64,000 nucleotides of DNA. It comes from Buttiauxella selenatireducens. GTDB lineage: Bacteria; Pseudomonadota; Gammaproteobacteria; Enterobacterales; Enterobacteriaceae. This document shows positions 49,536-60,104 of the stretch, piece by piece. The stretch is from contig NZ_CP133838.1 in assembly GCF_031432975.1 (NCBI RefSeq), forward strand, positions 2,728,001 through 2,792,000. The letters are read 5' to 3'. Position 1 is the first letter of the stretch. The number at the start of each line of letters is the position of its first letter. The notes under the pieces are model-generated. The model was not told where the DNA came from. It saw only the letters and a program-made list of their open reading frames with translations, and made no database searches. The translations under genes and the position numbers were made by a program.

Positions 49536-50933
49536 TTACTGTTTCATACTGCCGACCATCTCTTCCGGGCGGACCCAGGCATCAAATTCGCCCTCGGTCA
49601 GATAACCCAGCTTTAACGCAGATGCCTTCAATGTCAGCCCTTCTTTATGGGCTTTCTTGGCAATCTCTGCGGCTTTGTCGTAGCCAATATGGGTATTGAG
49701 TGCGGTCACCAGCATCAGCGATTCATTCAGCAACTGTGTGATTCGATCCCGGTTAGGTTCGATACCCACCGCACAATGTTCGTTGAAACTTTCCATGCCA
49801 TCAGCCAACAAACGCACCGATTGCAGGAAGTTATGAATCACCATCGGGCGATATACGTTGAGCTCAAAGTTACCCGAAGCGCCGCCCATATTGACCGCCA
49901 CGTCGTTACCCATCACCTGGCAGCACAGCATAGTCATCGCTTCACACTGCGTCGGGTTGACTTTGCCTGGCATAATTGAACTGCCGGGTTCGTTTTCAGG
50001 AATGGCGATTTCACCAATTCCACAGCGTGGCCCTGAGGATAACCAACGGACATCGTTGGCAATTTTCATCAACGATGCCGCCAGCCCTTTTAATGCCCCA
50101 TGGCAATGAACCAGCGCATCACAAGTTGCCAGTGCTTCAAATTTATTCGGTGCAGTGATGAACGATTGGCGAGTAATCTCAGCCAGTTCTTTTGCGACGC
50201 GTACCGCGTATTCAGGATGAGTATTCAGTCCAGTTCCCACCGCCGTGCCGCCTAATGCCAGCTCCGCAACGTGCGGTAAGCTGTCTTCGACATGCTTGAG
50301 ATTATGTTCAAGCATGGCCACCCAGCCGGAAATCTCCTGGCCAAGGGTTAGCGGTGTCGCATCCTGCAAGTGCGTACGGCCAATTTTGACGATGTCGCGG
50401 AAAGCGTCGGCTTTGCCTTGTAACGTCGCTTTCAACACGTTTAATTGTGGGATGAGCTGTTCACGCACCGCGATCAGCGCCGCAACGTGCATTGCTGTCG
50501 GGAAAACGTCATTTGAGCTTTGGCTCTTATTCACGTCGTCATTGGGATGAACATTGCGCTCCATTCCGCGCACACCGCCAAGAATTTCACTTGCTCGGTT
50601 AGCCAGTACTTCATTCATATTCATGTTGCTCTGGGTACCAGAGCCTGTTTGCCAGATGGCGAGCGGGAATTCGTCGGGATGCTTACCGTCCAGCACTTCG
50701 TCAGCCGCCTCGATAATGGCTTTACCTCGGGTGTTGTCCAACAAGCCGAGATCCATATTCACCTTCGCGGCTGCGCGTTTGGTTAACGCCAACGCCTGGA
50801 TCAGCGCCGTGGGCATTTTTTCAGTGGAAATGCGGAAGTGCTCAAGTGAGCGCTGAGTTTGTGCGCCCCACAGTTTATCTGCCGGGACGTCAATTGGGCC
50901 CATTGAGTCTGATTCACTACGAACGGCTACCAT
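49536..50933 (-). CDS. fumC: Class II fumarate hydratase FumC
   Basis: A 465-residue iron-free fumarase converting fumarate to malate. The superfamily signature is [35 protein letters not shown] and [16 protein letters not shown] are further active-site blocks. FumC is the oxidant-resistant isozyme, induced under superoxide or iron limitation in E. coli. It is 57 bp after fumA with a terminator between. Confidence 0.95.
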   Translation of the reverse strand: MVAVRSESDSMGPIDVPADKLWGAQTQRSLEHFRISTEKMPTALIQALALTKRAAAKVNMDLGLLDNTRGKAIIEAADEVLDGKHPDEFPLAIWQTGSGTQSNMNMNEVLANRASEILGGVRGMERNVHPNDDVNKSQSSNDVFPTAMHVAALIAVREQLIPQLNVLKATLQGKADAFRDIVKIGRTHLQDATPLTLGQEISGWVAMLEHNLKHVEDSLPHVAELALGGTAVGTGLNTHPEYAVRVAKELAEITRQSFITAPNKFEALATCDALVHCHGALKGLAASLMKIANDVRWLSSGPRCGIGEIAIPENEPGSSIMPGKVNPTQCEAMTMLCCQVMGNDVAVNMGGASGNFELNVYRPMVIHNFLQSVRLLADGMESFNEHCAVGIEPNRDRITQLLNESLMLVTALNTHIGYDKAAEIAKKAHKEGLTLKASALKLGYLTEGEFDAWVRPEEMVGSMKQ

Positions 50934-50956
50934 TTCATTCTCCTTAGATTTTGAGC

Positions 50957-50981
50957 AAAAAAAACCGCCCTTATGGGCGGC
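50957..50981 (-). terminator. Terminator between fumA and fumC
   Basis: CCGCCC (50965-50970) pairs with GGGCGG (50975-50980), with T residues on the minus strand after the stem. It probably lets only some fumA transcripts continue into fumC. Confidence 0.85.
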
Positions 50982-50990
50982 TTATAATGT

Positions 50991-52637
50991 TTACTTCACG
51001 CATCGCGTACATTGAGAGGCGTGTATTTTCTGGAAGAAGTCATTGCCCTTGTCATCGACCAGAATAAAGGCTGGGAAGTCTTCGACTTCGATTTTCCAGA
51101 TAGCTTCCATCCCCAGTTCCGCGTACTCGACACAGGTCAGGCTCTTGATGCTTTGTTGCGCCAGAACCGCAGCTGGACCGCCGATACTACCCAGATAGAA
51201 ACCACCGTGTTTATGGCAGGCATCCGTCACCTGTTGGCTGCGGTTACCTTTTGCCAGCATCACCATGCTGCCGCCGTTGGCTTGCAGCAGATCAACATAC
51301 GAGTCCATACGCCCTGCGGTTGTCGGCCCCAACGAGCCCGATGCATAACCGTCTGGCGTTTTGGCCGGGCCTGCGTAATACACAGGATGATCCTTGATGT
51401 ATTGCGGTAAGCCTTCACCGTTGTCGATACGTTCTTTGAGTTTAGCGTGGGCGATGTCACGTGCCACAATAATCGTGCCACTTAAAGAAAGACGCGTGGA
51501 AACCGGGTATTGCGATAACTGTTTTAAGATCTCACTCATTGGGCGATTCAGGTCGACTTTAATCGCCTCGCCTTCGCCCGCCTGACGCAGTTCCTGCGGA
51601 ATAAATTTGCCAGGATTATGCTCGAGTTTCTCAATCCAGATACCGTCACGATTGATCTTCGCTTTAATGTTGCGGTCAGCGGAACAAGAGACGCCCATAC
51701 CTACCGGGCATGACGCCCCGTGACGCGGCAAACGCACAACGCGGATATCGTGGGCGAAATATTTACCACCAAACTGCGCACCGAGCCCCAGATTCTGCGC
51801 TTCTTTGAGCAGTTCTTCTTCAAGCTGAACATCGCGGAAGGCCTGGCCGTGTTCATTACCTTCCGTTGGCAGCCCGTCGTAATATTTGGTGGATGCCAGT
51901 TTGACCGTTTTCAGCGTGGCTTCGGCTGAAGTTCCACCAATCACAAACGCCACATGGTACGGCGGACACGCAGCCGTACCGAGGCTACGCATTTTATCAA
52001 CCAGGTAATCTTTCAGGCGGCCAGGACTCAGCAGCGCCTTCGTTTCCTGATACAGATAGGTTTTGTTCGCTGAGCCGCCGCCTTTGGCAACGCAGAGGAA
52101 TTTATATTCGTCACCGTCAACGGTGTACAGGTCGATTTGCGCAGGCAAGTTGGTGCCAGTGTTGACCTCTTTGTACATGTCCAGCGCGGCGTTTTGCGAA
52201 TAGCGCAGGTTATCTTCAATAAAGGTGTTGTAGACGCCGCGAGACAGCGCTTCTTCATCACCACCACCGGTCCAGACACGTTGGCCTTTTTTACCCATGA
52301 TGATCGCCGTGCCGGTATCCTGGCAGGTCGGCAAAATGCCTTTCGCAGCGATTTCGGAGTTACGCAGGAACTGGAGCGCAACGTACTTATCGTTTTCAGA
52401 GGCTTCAGGATCATTCAGGATATCGGCCACTTGCTGTTGGTGAGCGGGGCGCAACATAAACGAGGCATCATGGAATGCGTGTTGGGTCAGTAACGTGAGG
52501 GCTTTGGGGTCAACTTTCAGGACTTCCTGCCCTTCGAACTCTGACACTGAAACATAATCACTGCTTAGCAAGTAGTATTCTGTTTCGTCTTTTTTTAACG
52601 GGAACGGCTCTTGATAATGAAAGGCTTTATTCGACAT
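50991..52637 (-). CDS. fumA: Class I [4Fe-4S] fumarate hydratase FumA
   Basis: A 548-residue oxygen-sensitive fumarase. Cluster-binding Cys residues are expected in [33 protein letters not shown] and [16 protein letters not shown]. It starts [21 protein letters not shown] at ATG 52637, as in E. coli FumA/FumB; 11 extra codons upstream are open but not conserved. Position next to fumC and manA identifies it as fumA. Confidence 0.94.
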   Translation of the reverse strand: MSNKAFHYQEPFPLKKDETEYYLLSSDYVSVSEFEGQEVLKVDPKALTLLTQHAFHDASFMLRPAHQQQVADILNDPEASENDKYVALQFLRNSEIAAKGILPTCQDTGTAIIMGKKGQRVWTGGGDEEALSRGVYNTFIEDNLRYSQNAALDMYKEVNTGTNLPAQIDLYTVDGDEYKFLCVAKGGGSANKTYLYQETKALLSPGRLKDYLVDKMRSLGTAACPPYHVAFVIGGTSAEATLKTVKLASTKYYDGLPTEGNEHGQAFRDVQLEEELLKEAQNLGLGAQFGGKYFAHDIRVVRLPRHGASCPVGMGVSCSADRNIKAKINRDGIWIEKLEHNPGKFIPQELRQAGEGEAIKVDLNRPMSEILKQLSQYPVSTRLSLSGTIIVARDIAHAKLKERIDNGEGLPQYIKDHPVYYAGPAKTPDGYASGSLGPTTAGRMDSYVDLLQANGGSMVMLAKGNRSQQVTDACHKHGGFYLGSIGGPAAVLAQQSIKSLTCVEYAELGMEAIWKIEVEDFPAFILVDDKGNDFFQKIHASQCTRCVK

Positions 52638-52797
52638 TGTTCTCTCACTTACGACATTTATTTTTAGCACGCCAATATGCTACACAATTATTTAACAAAA
52701 ACTGAGACTAGTACGACTTTTTACTCCCCTGGTTACTTCATCTCAGATAATTGGTTTAATAGCCGGAACTTTAGCTAGATTACAACAGGGCTTGATA

Positions 52798-53970
52798 ATG
52801 CAAAAACTCATCAACTCAGTGCAAAACTATGCATGGGGAAGTAAAACTGCGTTAACGGAACTTTATGGCGTGCAAAATCCAGAAAACGTGCCGATGGCAG
52901 AACTCTGGATGGGCGCACATCCGAAAAGCAGCTCAAAAATCCTTGAAAATGGTCAACCGCGTTCACTACGTGATGTCATTGATGCTAACAAGCCCACGCT
53001 ATTAGGTAAGGCCGTGGCAGAGCGTTTTGGTGAGTTACCGTTTCTCTTCAAAGTGTTGTGTGCCGACCAACCCCTTTCCATTCAGGTTCACCCGAACAAA
53101 AAAGCCTCTGAATTAGGTTTTGCCAAAGAGAACGCGGCAGGTATCCCTTTAGATGCGGCCGAGCGTAACTACAAAGATCCAAACCACAAACCCGAGCTCG
53201 TGTTCGCTTTAACACCGTTCCTCGCCATGAATGCATTCCGCGAATTTGCCGATATTGTTTCGCTGCTGCAGCCTGTCTCAGGCGCACATCCGGCCATCGC
53301 ACATTTCTTGCAAGAGCCTAATGCTGAACGTTTGTCACAGCTTTTCGCCAGTTTGCTGAACATGAAAGGTGATGAGAAGTCACGCGCGTTGGGCGTATTA
53401 AAAGCCGCGCTAAACAACCAACAGGGCGAGCCGTGGGAAACCATTCGTGTCATTTCTGAGTTCTACCCGGATGACAGCGGCTTGTTCTCGCCACTGCTGT
53501 TAAACGTGGTGAAATTGCAGCCAGGTGAAGCGATGTTCCTGTTCGCCGAAACGCCGCACGCTTACCTGAAAGGTGTCGCGCTGGAAGTCATGGCAAACTC
53601 CGATAACGTGCTGCGTGCGGGCCTGACACCAAAATACATCGACATTCCTGAGCTGGTCGCAAACGTGAAGTTTGAACCTAAACCGGCAGATCAATTGCTG
53701 ACACAACCCGTGAAACGGGCGGACGAGCTAGACTTCCCTATTCCGGTTGATGATTTCGCCTTCTCTTTGCACGATCTCAGCGCTCAACAAACCCCGCTCG
53801 CCCAAACCAGTGCGGCTATCGTGTTTTGTACCGAAGGCGAAGCGGTATTGAGTAAAGACCAACAGCAACTGGTGCTCAAACCGGGTGAATCTGCCTTTAT
53901 TTCCGCAGAAGAATCACCGGTTTCTCTCAGCGGCGTTGGCCGTGTAGCGCGCGTTTACTCCAAAATCTGA
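52798..53970 (+). CDS. manA: Mannose-6-phosphate isomerase
   Basis: A 390-residue class I zinc isomerase converting mannose-6-phosphate and fructose-6-phosphate. Zinc-site and substrate blocks include LSIQVHPNKKASELGFAKEN, RNYKDPNHKPELVFALTPF and LLLNVVKLQPGEAMFLFA. ATG 52798 (MQKLINSVQNYAWG) matches E. coli; a TTG two codons earlier is less likely. Divergent from fumA. Confidence 0.95.
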   Translation: MQKLINSVQNYAWGSKTALTELYGVQNPENVPMAELWMGAHPKSSSKILENGQPRSLRDVIDANKPTLLGKAVAERFGELPFLFKVLCADQPLSIQVHPNKKASELGFAKENAAGIPLDAAERNYKDPNHKPELVFALTPFLAMNAFREFADIVSLLQPVSGAHPAIAHFLQEPNAERLSQLFASLLNMKGDEKSRALGVLKAALNNQQGEPWETIRVISEFYPDDSGLFSPLLLNVVKLQPGEAMFLFAETPHAYLKGVALEVMANSDNVLRAGLTPKYIDIPELVANVKFEPKPADQLLTQPVKRADELDFPIPVDDFAFSLHDLSAQQTPLAQTSAAIVFCTEGEAVLSKDQQQLVLKPGESAFISAEESPVSLSGVGRVARVYSKI

Positions 53971-54023
53971 GTTGTAAGCAACTTACTGATTTTTTATGGA
54001 TAGATTGCTAAGCTCTTTAGGAT

Positions 54024-54151
<128 letters not shown>

Positions 54152-54179
54152 TTTCTTAAATGCCTGCTGGCATTTCAAT

Positions 54180-54206
54180 CGTCTGCCGGAGGACTACCGG
54201 CAGACG
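54180..54206. other. 10-bp inverted repeat upstream of ydgA
   Basis: CGTCTGCCGG (54180-54189) pairs exactly with CCGGCAGACG (54197-54206). No T-run follows. It lies in the ydgA leader, about 24 bp before the start, and could form an mRNA hairpin near the ribosome site. Confidence 0.5.
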
Positions 54207-54229
54207 CACTTAATATGGACGACGACAGA

Positions 54230-55777
54230 ATGAAAAAATCACTGGTTGCTGTAGGTGTCATTGTGGCTTTGGGTGTGGTGTGGACGGGCACAGCCTGGTA
54301 CACCGGTAAACAGCTTGAAGGCCGCATGGCGGAGATGGTGGGTAATGCTAACGCCGTATTGAAAAAAGCCTCGCCAGAAGCAGGTTTAACGCTAAGCTAC
54401 CAGGACTATCATCGTGGTCTATTCCATAGCTCAATGCAGCTGGTTATCAAACCCACTGCGGGAATGACCAGTGCGATTCTCAAGCCTGATCAAAGCATCG
54501 TTTTCAATGAAATCATCGATCATGGCCCGTTCCCCTTCGCACAGCTGAAAAAATTCAATCTGCTGCCGTCCATGGCATCCGTTCATACCACGCTTGTGAA
54601 CAATCCGACGACTAAACCTTTGTTTGATATTACTAAAGGCCTGTCGTTTATCGATGCGCAAACGCGTATCGGCTATAGCGGTGATACCTCTTCAGATATC
54701 GATTTGCTGCCACTGGACTACGTTAAAGGCGAAGAGAAAGTCGCTTTCAGCGGTGGTCAGTTCAAAGCGGATGTCGATGGCAAGGGTGACAAAATTTCCA
54801 TTCGCGGTGAAGCACAAAGCGGCCTGGTAAATACCAGCAATGAGTATGGCCAGCATGTGCAGATGACCTTTAATGGCATCAAAACCGAAGGCGATAGCAG
54901 CCGTAGCGAATTTATCGAGCGTATTGGTAGCCAAAAAGCGTCTATCGAAAAACTCGCCATTTCCGTTGAAGGCAAAGAAATGGCCGTTGTGGAAGGCTTA
55001 AGTATCAATGCCAAATCCGAATTGCAGGAAGATAAAAAGCATCTTTCCGGCCAAATTGATTACACCCTGAACTCACTAAAAGTGCAGAACCAGGATATTG
55101 GCAGCGGCAAATTAACGTTAAAAATCGGTAACCTCGATGGCGCAGCGGTTCAGGAATTCAGCAATAAGTACAATGCTGAGTCGCAAAAACTGCTGGCAGA
55201 CCCTGCAACCGCACAGAATCCAGAAGCTTATCAGCAGCAAATTGTCGAACTGTTTGCCGCTAACCTGCCTCTGCTGTTGAAAGGGGATCCGGTGATCACC
55301 GTGGCACCATTAAGCTGGAAGAATGCAAAAGGTGAAAGTAGCTTTAATCTTTCGCTGTTCCTGAAAGACCCTGCCCTGACGACGACCGAGCCAACCACGC
55401 CGGAAGAGCAACTGAACCGTGTCGTGAAATCGCTGGATAGCAAACTGGTTATCCCAGTGGATATGGCAACTGCGTTTATGACTCAGGTAGCCCAGCTTGA
55501 AGGCTACCAGCCAGCCGAAGCCGCTAAACTTGCTGAACAGCAAATCAAAGGCCTGGCTGCGATGGGGCAAATGTTCCGTGTGACCACAATGGAAGACAAC
55601 AAAGTGGTTTCCAGCCTGCAATACGCGAATGGCCAGGTAACGCTGAATGGGCAAAAAATGCCGCTAAGTGATTTACTGGGTATGTTCGGCATGCCAGGCA
55701 TCGACGATCAATCCGCTCCAGCGCCAGAACTGGAAGCGCCTGCAACTCCTGCTACGCCAGCAGTACCGCAGCAGTAA
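54230..55777 (+). CDS. ydgA: YdgA, DUF945 family protein
   Basis: A 515-residue protein anchored by one N-terminal helix (SLVAVGVIVALGVVWTGTAW) with the rest in the periplasm. Conserved blocks SYQDYHRGLFHSSMQL and VFNEIIDHGPFPFAQLKKFNL are as in E. coli YdgA, whose function is unknown. ATG 54230 agrees with E. coli; an ATG five codons upstream is possible. The C-terminus is Pro/Ala-rich. Confidence 0.9.
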   Translation: MKKSLVAVGVIVALGVVWTGTAWYTGKQLEGRMAEMVGNANAVLKKASPEAGLTLSYQDYHRGLFHSSMQLVIKPTAGMTSAILKPDQSIVFNEIIDHGPFPFAQLKKFNLLPSMASVHTTLVNNPTTKPLFDITKGLSFIDAQTRIGYSGDTSSDIDLLPLDYVKGEEKVAFSGGQFKADVDGKGDKISIRGEAQSGLVNTSNEYGQHVQMTFNGIKTEGDSSRSEFIERIGSQKASIEKLAISVEGKEMAVVEGLSINAKSELQEDKKHLSGQIDYTLNSLKVQNQDIGSGKLTLKIGNLDGAAVQEFSNKYNAESQKLLADPATAQNPEAYQQQIVELFAANLPLLLKGDPVITVAPLSWKNAKGESSFNLSLFLKDPALTTTEPTTPEEQLNRVVKSLDSKLVIPVDMATAFMTQVAQLEGYQPAEAAKLAEQQIKGLAAMGQMFRVTTMEDNKVVSSLQYANGQVTLNGQKMPLSDLLGMFGMPGIDDQSAPAPELEAPATPATPAVPQQ

Positions 55778-55797
55778 TACTGACTTTTTGTCTCTGT

Positions 55798-55823
55798 AAA
55801 AGCCTCCTTCGTGGAGGCTTTTT
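55798..55823. terminator. Bidirectional terminator between ydgA and malI
   Basis: AAAAGCCTCC (55798-55807) pairs with GGAGGCTTTTT (55813-55823). A-run on one side and T-run on the other let it work in both directions for these convergent genes. Confidence 0.88.
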
Positions 55824-55875
55824 CGTCTGGCTCAGCGCGTCTGTCAATGACCTCCAGCCCTTGTAAAAATCATCG

Positions 55876-56910
55876 CTAACTTTTCCGTACCACCAGTCTC
55901 GCGGGCATTATCTGGCTGCGAACTTCTTCGTTGTCGTTTTGTACGCGTTTCAGGATCCGTTGCCCGGCGCTACGGCCAATTTCACGTGCAGGCGTCGACA
56001 CCCAGGTTAACGGTAAATCATCCAACTCATCGTCCATCACCTCGGCGAATGCGGCCAATGCGACGTGTTGGTCGTAATAACTGTCGATGCTTCCTTCACC
56101 GCTTTGCCGTCCGGCGCGCAGTAAACCAAACCACGCGCCCATCGCTACGGTGCTGTTGTGACAAAGTACGGCGGTGATGGTCGGGTTATGTTGTAAAAGC
56201 GTAGTTATTGCATCGGCCGCCTTCTTCTGGCTGGGTTCACATTCGATTATCCATTCACTGTGGAAAGGCAAACCGTATTTCAGCAAGGTTGCGCAGTAGC
56301 CGCCGACACGCTCGGCACGCGTTAATGAAGAACCGTCACCGCCCAGCCAGGCAATACGCTGATGGCCGCGCTTGATCAGGTGCTCCGTCACTAGCTGCGA
56401 GGCTTGCATGTTGTCCGGCCTGATAATATCGGCATCGTCGAGATAACTGGCTCGCGAGACAAAGACCAGCGGCAGATTTTTTTGTTCCGCAACCGTACGC
56501 ATATCCGCGCCCTGTCCTGCCGCGCCAGCCACAATCACGCCGTCCACGCCCTGTGAAACCAGTGTCTCAAAGCAGCGCTGCATATGCTGGCCCTGACCGC
56601 CGCTTTGTGTCAGAAAGAGCAATTTCCCCTGTTTTTCCAGCTCATCAGTCAGGCCCGCAGTCAGTTCTGCATAGAAAGGATTGCACAGATCGCGCACGAT
56701 CAAGCCAATAACGCCACTTTGGCCGCCACGCAAAGAGACGGCTTGCCGGTTACGTACAAATCCCAGCTTTTCTATGGCTTCGTTCACACGCATTCCTGTC
56801 GCCGGGGAGATGCGCCCTTTGCCACTGAGTACCAGAGAAACCGTGGTAACAGATACCCCAGCCGCTTCAGCAACCTCATTTATGGTGATTTTCTTTTCCT
56901 GAGTCGTCAT
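55876..56910 (-). CDS. malI: LacI-family repressor MalI
   Basis: A 344-residue LacI-type repressor. The helix-turn-helix is ITINEVAEAAGVSVTTVSLV, followed by a periplasmic-binding-type core (VIGLIVRDLCNPFYAELTAG). MalI represses malXY and itself. It is divergent from malX, with two operators in the shared region. It lies right after ydgA, as in E. coli. Confidence 0.93.
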   Translation of the reverse strand: MTTQEKKITINEVAEAAGVSVTTVSLVLSGKGRISPATGMRVNEAIEKLGFVRNRQAVSLRGGQSGVIGLIVRDLCNPFYAELTAGLTDELEKQGKLLFLTQSGGQGQHMQRCFETLVSQGVDGVIVAGAAGQGADMRTVAEQKNLPLVFVSRASYLDDADIIRPDNMQASQLVTEHLIKRGHQRIAWLGGDGSSLTRAERVGGYCATLLKYGLPFHSEWIIECEPSQKKAADAITTLLQHNPTITAVLCHNSTVAMGAWFGLLRAGRQSGEGSIDSYYDQHVALAAFAEVMDDELDDLPLTWVSTPAREIGRSAGQRILKRVQNDNEEVRSQIMPARLVVRKS

Positions 56911-56944
56911 TAGAAAGACGAAACCTCCATGAAACTAAATGTGG

Positions 56945-56960
56945 GGTAAAACGTTTTATC
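56945..56960. promoter_or_regulatory. MalI operator, malI side
   Basis: GGTAAAACGTTTTATC, close to the MalI site GATAAAACGTTTTATC known from E. coli. 35 bp upstream of the malI start. Confidence 0.88.
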
Positions 56961-57023
56961 TTAATGCGTATATTAGGCCCTGTACCGAGATTTGGATCTG
57001 TGAGCTAACGCGCAATAAAGCTT

Positions 57024-57039
57024 GGTAAAACGTTTTATC
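57024..57039. promoter_or_regulatory. MalI operator, malX side
   Basis: An identical 16-bp palindrome GGTAAAACGTTTTATC, 54 bp before the malX start. The two operators are 79 bp apart centre to centre, as expected for separate control of malI and malX. Confidence 0.88.
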
Positions 57040-57093
57040 ATCCGCTTCGTTTTGTTCCCCTACCCATTTATCAACCAAGGTCAAGGAGTCGTT

Positions 57094-58680
57094 ATGGCGG
57101 CTAATACACCACAAAAAATTACGCTTTGGGAGTTTTTTCAAAACCTTGGCAAAACCTTTATGTTGCCCGTGGCGCTGCTGTCGTTCTGCGGCATTATGCT
57201 GGGTATCGGCAGTTCGCTGAGCAGCCATGATGTGGTGACGCTGTTACCGGCATTAGGGAATCCCGTTTTACAGCTCATATTTGTCTGGATGAGCAAAGTT
57301 GGATCGTTTGCATTTAGCTTCCTGCCAATCATGTTCTGTATCGCCATTCCTTTAGGGCTGGCACGCGAGAACAAAGGTGTCGCTGCGTTTGCTGGTTTTG
57401 TTGGTTACGCAGTCATGAACCTGGCGGTAAACTTCTGGCTGACCGCAAAAGGCATTCTCCCGACGACTGACGCCGCTATTCTGAAGGCGAACAACATCCA
57501 GAATATCCTCGGTATTCAGTCCATCGATACCGGTATTTTGGGCGCGGTGATTGTCGGGGTGATTGTTTTCCTGCTGCATGAACGTTTCCACAATGTCCGC
57601 CTGCCTGATGCGCTGGCGTTCTTTGGCGGTACTCGTTTTGTGCCTATCATCACTACCCTGGTGATGGGGCTGGTGGGTCTGGTGATTCCGCTGATTTGGC
57701 CGGTATTTGCTGCGGGTATCAACGCGCTGGGCAATATGATCAACAGTGCTGGCGTATTTGGTCCGATGATCTTCGGGACTGGCGAGCGTTTATTATTGCC
57801 GTTTGGTTTGCACCACATTCTGGTGGCTCTGATTCGCTTTACTGAAGCTGGTGGTACGCTGGATGTTTGCGGGCACAGCGTGAGCGGTGCGTTAACTATC
57901 TTCCAGGCACAATTGAGCTGCCCGACTTCTCACGGTTTTGCGGAGAGTGCGACTCGCTTCCTGTCTCAGGGTAAAATGCCAGCGTTCCTTGGCGGCTTAC
58001 CGGGTGCTGCATTGGCCATGTACCACTGTGCTCGCCCTGAAAATCGTCACAAAATTAAAGGCCTGCTGATTTCCGGCGTTATTGCTTGCGTCATCGGCGG
58101 TACAACTGAACCTCTGGAATTCCTGTTCCTGTTTGTGGCTCCGGTTCTGTATCTCATCCATGCTCTGCTGACCGGCCTTGGCTTTACTGTAATGGCCGTG
58201 TTGGGCGTTACTATCGGTAATACTGACGGTAACATCATCGATTTCGTGGTATTTGGTATTCTGCACGGTCTGGCCACCAAGTGGTACCTGGTGCCGGTTG
58301 TGGCTGCGATTTGGTTCACTGTTTACTACGTTATCTTCCGTTTCGCGATTACCCGTTTCAATATCAAAACCCCAGGTCGTGATGTCGAAAGCGCGGTAGA
58401 AAAAGCAGTTGTGGGTCAGGTAGGGAAATCCGGTTACAACGTGCCTGCAATCCTTGCAGCGCTGGGCGGAAAAGACAATATTGTCTCACTGGATAACTGC
58501 ATCACTCGTCTGCGTTTATCAGTGAAAGATATGTCGTTGGTGGACAGTGCCGCACTGAAAAACCTGCGTGCCATTGGCGTGGTGCAGCTTAACCAACATA
58601 ATCTGCAAGTGGTGATTGGGCCGCAGGTCCAGTCGGTAAAAGATGAAATGGCGCATCTGATGCAAACTGCTCAGGCGTAA
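57094..58680 (+). CDS. malX: PTS EIICB component MalX
   Basis: A 528-residue glucose/maltose-type PTS permease: membrane EIIC (residues ~1-420, with GTGERLLLPFGLHHILVALI and GTTEPLEFLFLFVAPVLY) and C-terminal EIIB with phospho-Cys469 in SLDNCITRLRLSVKD. The matching EIIA would be supplied from elsewhere. ATG 57094 has AAGGAG 5 nt upstream; the frame is open further but covers the MalI operator. The natural sugar of the MalXY system is not established. Confidence 0.94.
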   Translation: MAANTPQKITLWEFFQNLGKTFMLPVALLSFCGIMLGIGSSLSSHDVVTLLPALGNPVLQLIFVWMSKVGSFAFSFLPIMFCIAIPLGLARENKGVAAFAGFVGYAVMNLAVNFWLTAKGILPTTDAAILKANNIQNILGIQSIDTGILGAVIVGVIVFLLHERFHNVRLPDALAFFGGTRFVPIITTLVMGLVGLVIPLIWPVFAAGINALGNMINSAGVFGPMIFGTGERLLLPFGLHHILVALIRFTEAGGTLDVCGHSVSGALTIFQAQLSCPTSHGFAESATRFLSQGKMPAFLGGLPGAALAMYHCARPENRHKIKGLLISGVIACVIGGTTEPLEFLFLFVAPVLYLIHALLTGLGFTVMAVLGVTIGNTDGNIIDFVVFGILHGLATKWYLVPVVAAIWFTVYYVIFRFAITRFNIKTPGRDVESAVEKAVVGQVGKSGYNVPAILAALGGKDNIVSLDNCITRLRLSVKDMSLVDSAALKNLRAIGVVQLNQHNLQVVIGPQVQSVKDEMAHLMQTAQA

Positions 58681-58687
58681 ATCACAG

Positions 58688-58705
58688 TGGGCGCTCCGGC
58701 GCCCA
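58688..58705 (+). other. Hairpin between malX and malY
   Basis: TGGGCGC (58688-58694) pairs with GCGCCCA (58699-58705), followed by a short T-containing stretch. It may reduce read-through from malX to malY. Confidence 0.5.
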
Positions 58706-58721
58706 TTTGTTGCGAGGTGAT

Positions 58722-59894
58722 ATGTTCGATTTTTCCACCCCCGTTGACCGACATGGAACCTGGTGTACCCAGTGGGATTATGTCGCAGACCGTTTCGGCG
58801 CCGCCGATCTCCTGCCCTTCACCATTTCTGATATGGATTTCCCGACCGCTCCGGTCATTCTTGATGCATTACAAAAGCGTTTATCTCACGGTGTTTTAGG
58901 TTACAGCCGCTGGAAGAATGACGAGTTTCTTGGTGCGATTGCGCATTGGTATCAGACACGTTTTAACAGCGTGATTGATAAAGAGTCAGTGGTTTACGGC
59001 CCGTCCGTTATCTATATGGTTTCACAGCTGATTCGCCAGTGGTCAGTTCCAGGTGATGCGGTACTTATTCATACTCCAGCTTATGACGCGTTTTACAAAG
59101 CGATTGAAGGGAATCAGCGCCAGGTCTTTAGCGCGCCGTTGCATAAAACGGACAGCGGCTGGATGTGCGATATGGCTGCACTGGAAGCGCAACTGGCTAA
59201 ACCTGAATGCAAAATCATGCTTTTGTGCAGCCCGCAAAACCCGACCGGGAAGGTCTGGACGCGCGAAGAACTGGAAACCATGGCAACGTTGTGCGAGCGA
59301 CACGGCGTCAGAGTTATCAGTGATGAAATTCATATGGATATGATCTGGGAAGGCCACGTTCATACACCATGGTGCGAGGTGGGCAAAGGCCAATGGGCGC
59401 TGTTCACTTCCGGCTCCAAGAGTTTCAATATCCCGGCATTAACCGGCGCATATGGCCTGATCAACGACGCGAATGAACGCCAGCAGTATCTGAATGTGCT
59501 CAAAGGTCAGGATGGGCTGTCATCGCCGGCAATCCTTGCCGTGGTTGCCCATATTGCTGCTTATCAGGAAGGCGCTGCATGGCTGGACGAACTGCGCACT
59601 TACCTGCAAGGCAATCTTCATTATGTGGCAGACACGTTGAACCGTGAATTTGCACAACTCAACTGGCAACCACCCCAATCCACCTATCTGGCGTGGATTG
59701 ATTTACGTCCGTTGGGCATTGATGACAACGCGCTGCAAAAAGCGCTGATTGAGCAGCAAAAAGTCGCCATCATGCCGGGATATACGTACGGTGAGGAAGG
59801 AAAAGGCTTTGTGCGCCTGAATGCCGGTTGCCCACGCGTTAAACTTGAAGAAGGCGTGAAGCGATTAATTAGGGCAATAAAGTCGCTGCAGTAA
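58722..59894 (+). CDS. malY: MalY, PLP-dependent cystathionine beta-lyase and maltose regulon modulator
   Basis: A 390-residue fold-type I enzyme. The PLP lysine is Lys233 in TSGSKSFNIPALTGA, the same number as in E. coli MalY; SPQNPTGKVWTREEL and VISDEIHMDMIW are other cofactor-site blocks. MalY cleaves cystathionine and also binds and inhibits MalT. ATG 58722 has GAGG 5 nt upstream. A terminator follows. Confidence 0.94.
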   Translation: MFDFSTPVDRHGTWCTQWDYVADRFGAADLLPFTISDMDFPTAPVILDALQKRLSHGVLGYSRWKNDEFLGAIAHWYQTRFNSVIDKESVVYGPSVIYMVSQLIRQWSVPGDAVLIHTPAYDAFYKAIEGNQRQVFSAPLHKTDSGWMCDMAALEAQLAKPECKIMLLCSPQNPTGKVWTREELETMATLCERHGVRVISDEIHMDMIWEGHVHTPWCEVGKGQWALFTSGSKSFNIPALTGAYGLINDANERQQYLNVLKGQDGLSSPAILAVVAHIAAYQEGAAWLDELRTYLQGNLHYVADTLNREFAQLNWQPPQSTYLAWIDLRPLGIDDNALQKALIEQQKVAIMPGYTYGEEGKGFVRLNAGCPRVKLEEGVKRLIRAIKSLQ

Positions 59895-59900
59895 GTATTC

Positions 59901-59922
59901 AGGGGAGGAAACTCCCCTTTTT
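59901..59922 (+). terminator. Rho-independent terminator after malY
   Basis: AGGGGAG (59901-59907) pairs with CTCCCCT (59912-59918), followed by T residues. Confidence 0.87.
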
Positions 59923-59938
59923 AATACCTTATTGTTAA

Positions 59939-59981
59939 TGCGCAGCCAACGCATAAGCAATTTGAAGAATGGCGGATATAT
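59939..59981. repeat. ERIC right-end fragment
   Basis: CGCAGCCAACGCATAAGCAA (59941-59960) followed by TTTGAAGAATGGCGGATATA corresponds to the right third of ERIC. The left part is absent. It lies between the malY terminator and the inserted EAL gene, near the probable edge of that insertion. Confidence 0.65.
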
Positions 59982-60104
59982 CAATGGATTTGCCAAAGGG
60001 GGCTGTTTTATTTATCGCTTTGTACCATGCTAGTTATACCCGTCTGTTTTGCGGAAGAATGTTCACGTTTGGCATGCAATTAATTCTTCTCCTCAGAGAG
60101 CATT

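Noticed and set aside
57022-57093. Upstream extension of malX
   Set aside because: It runs through the MalI operator; ATG 57094 has AAGGAG upstream and matches the E. coli start.
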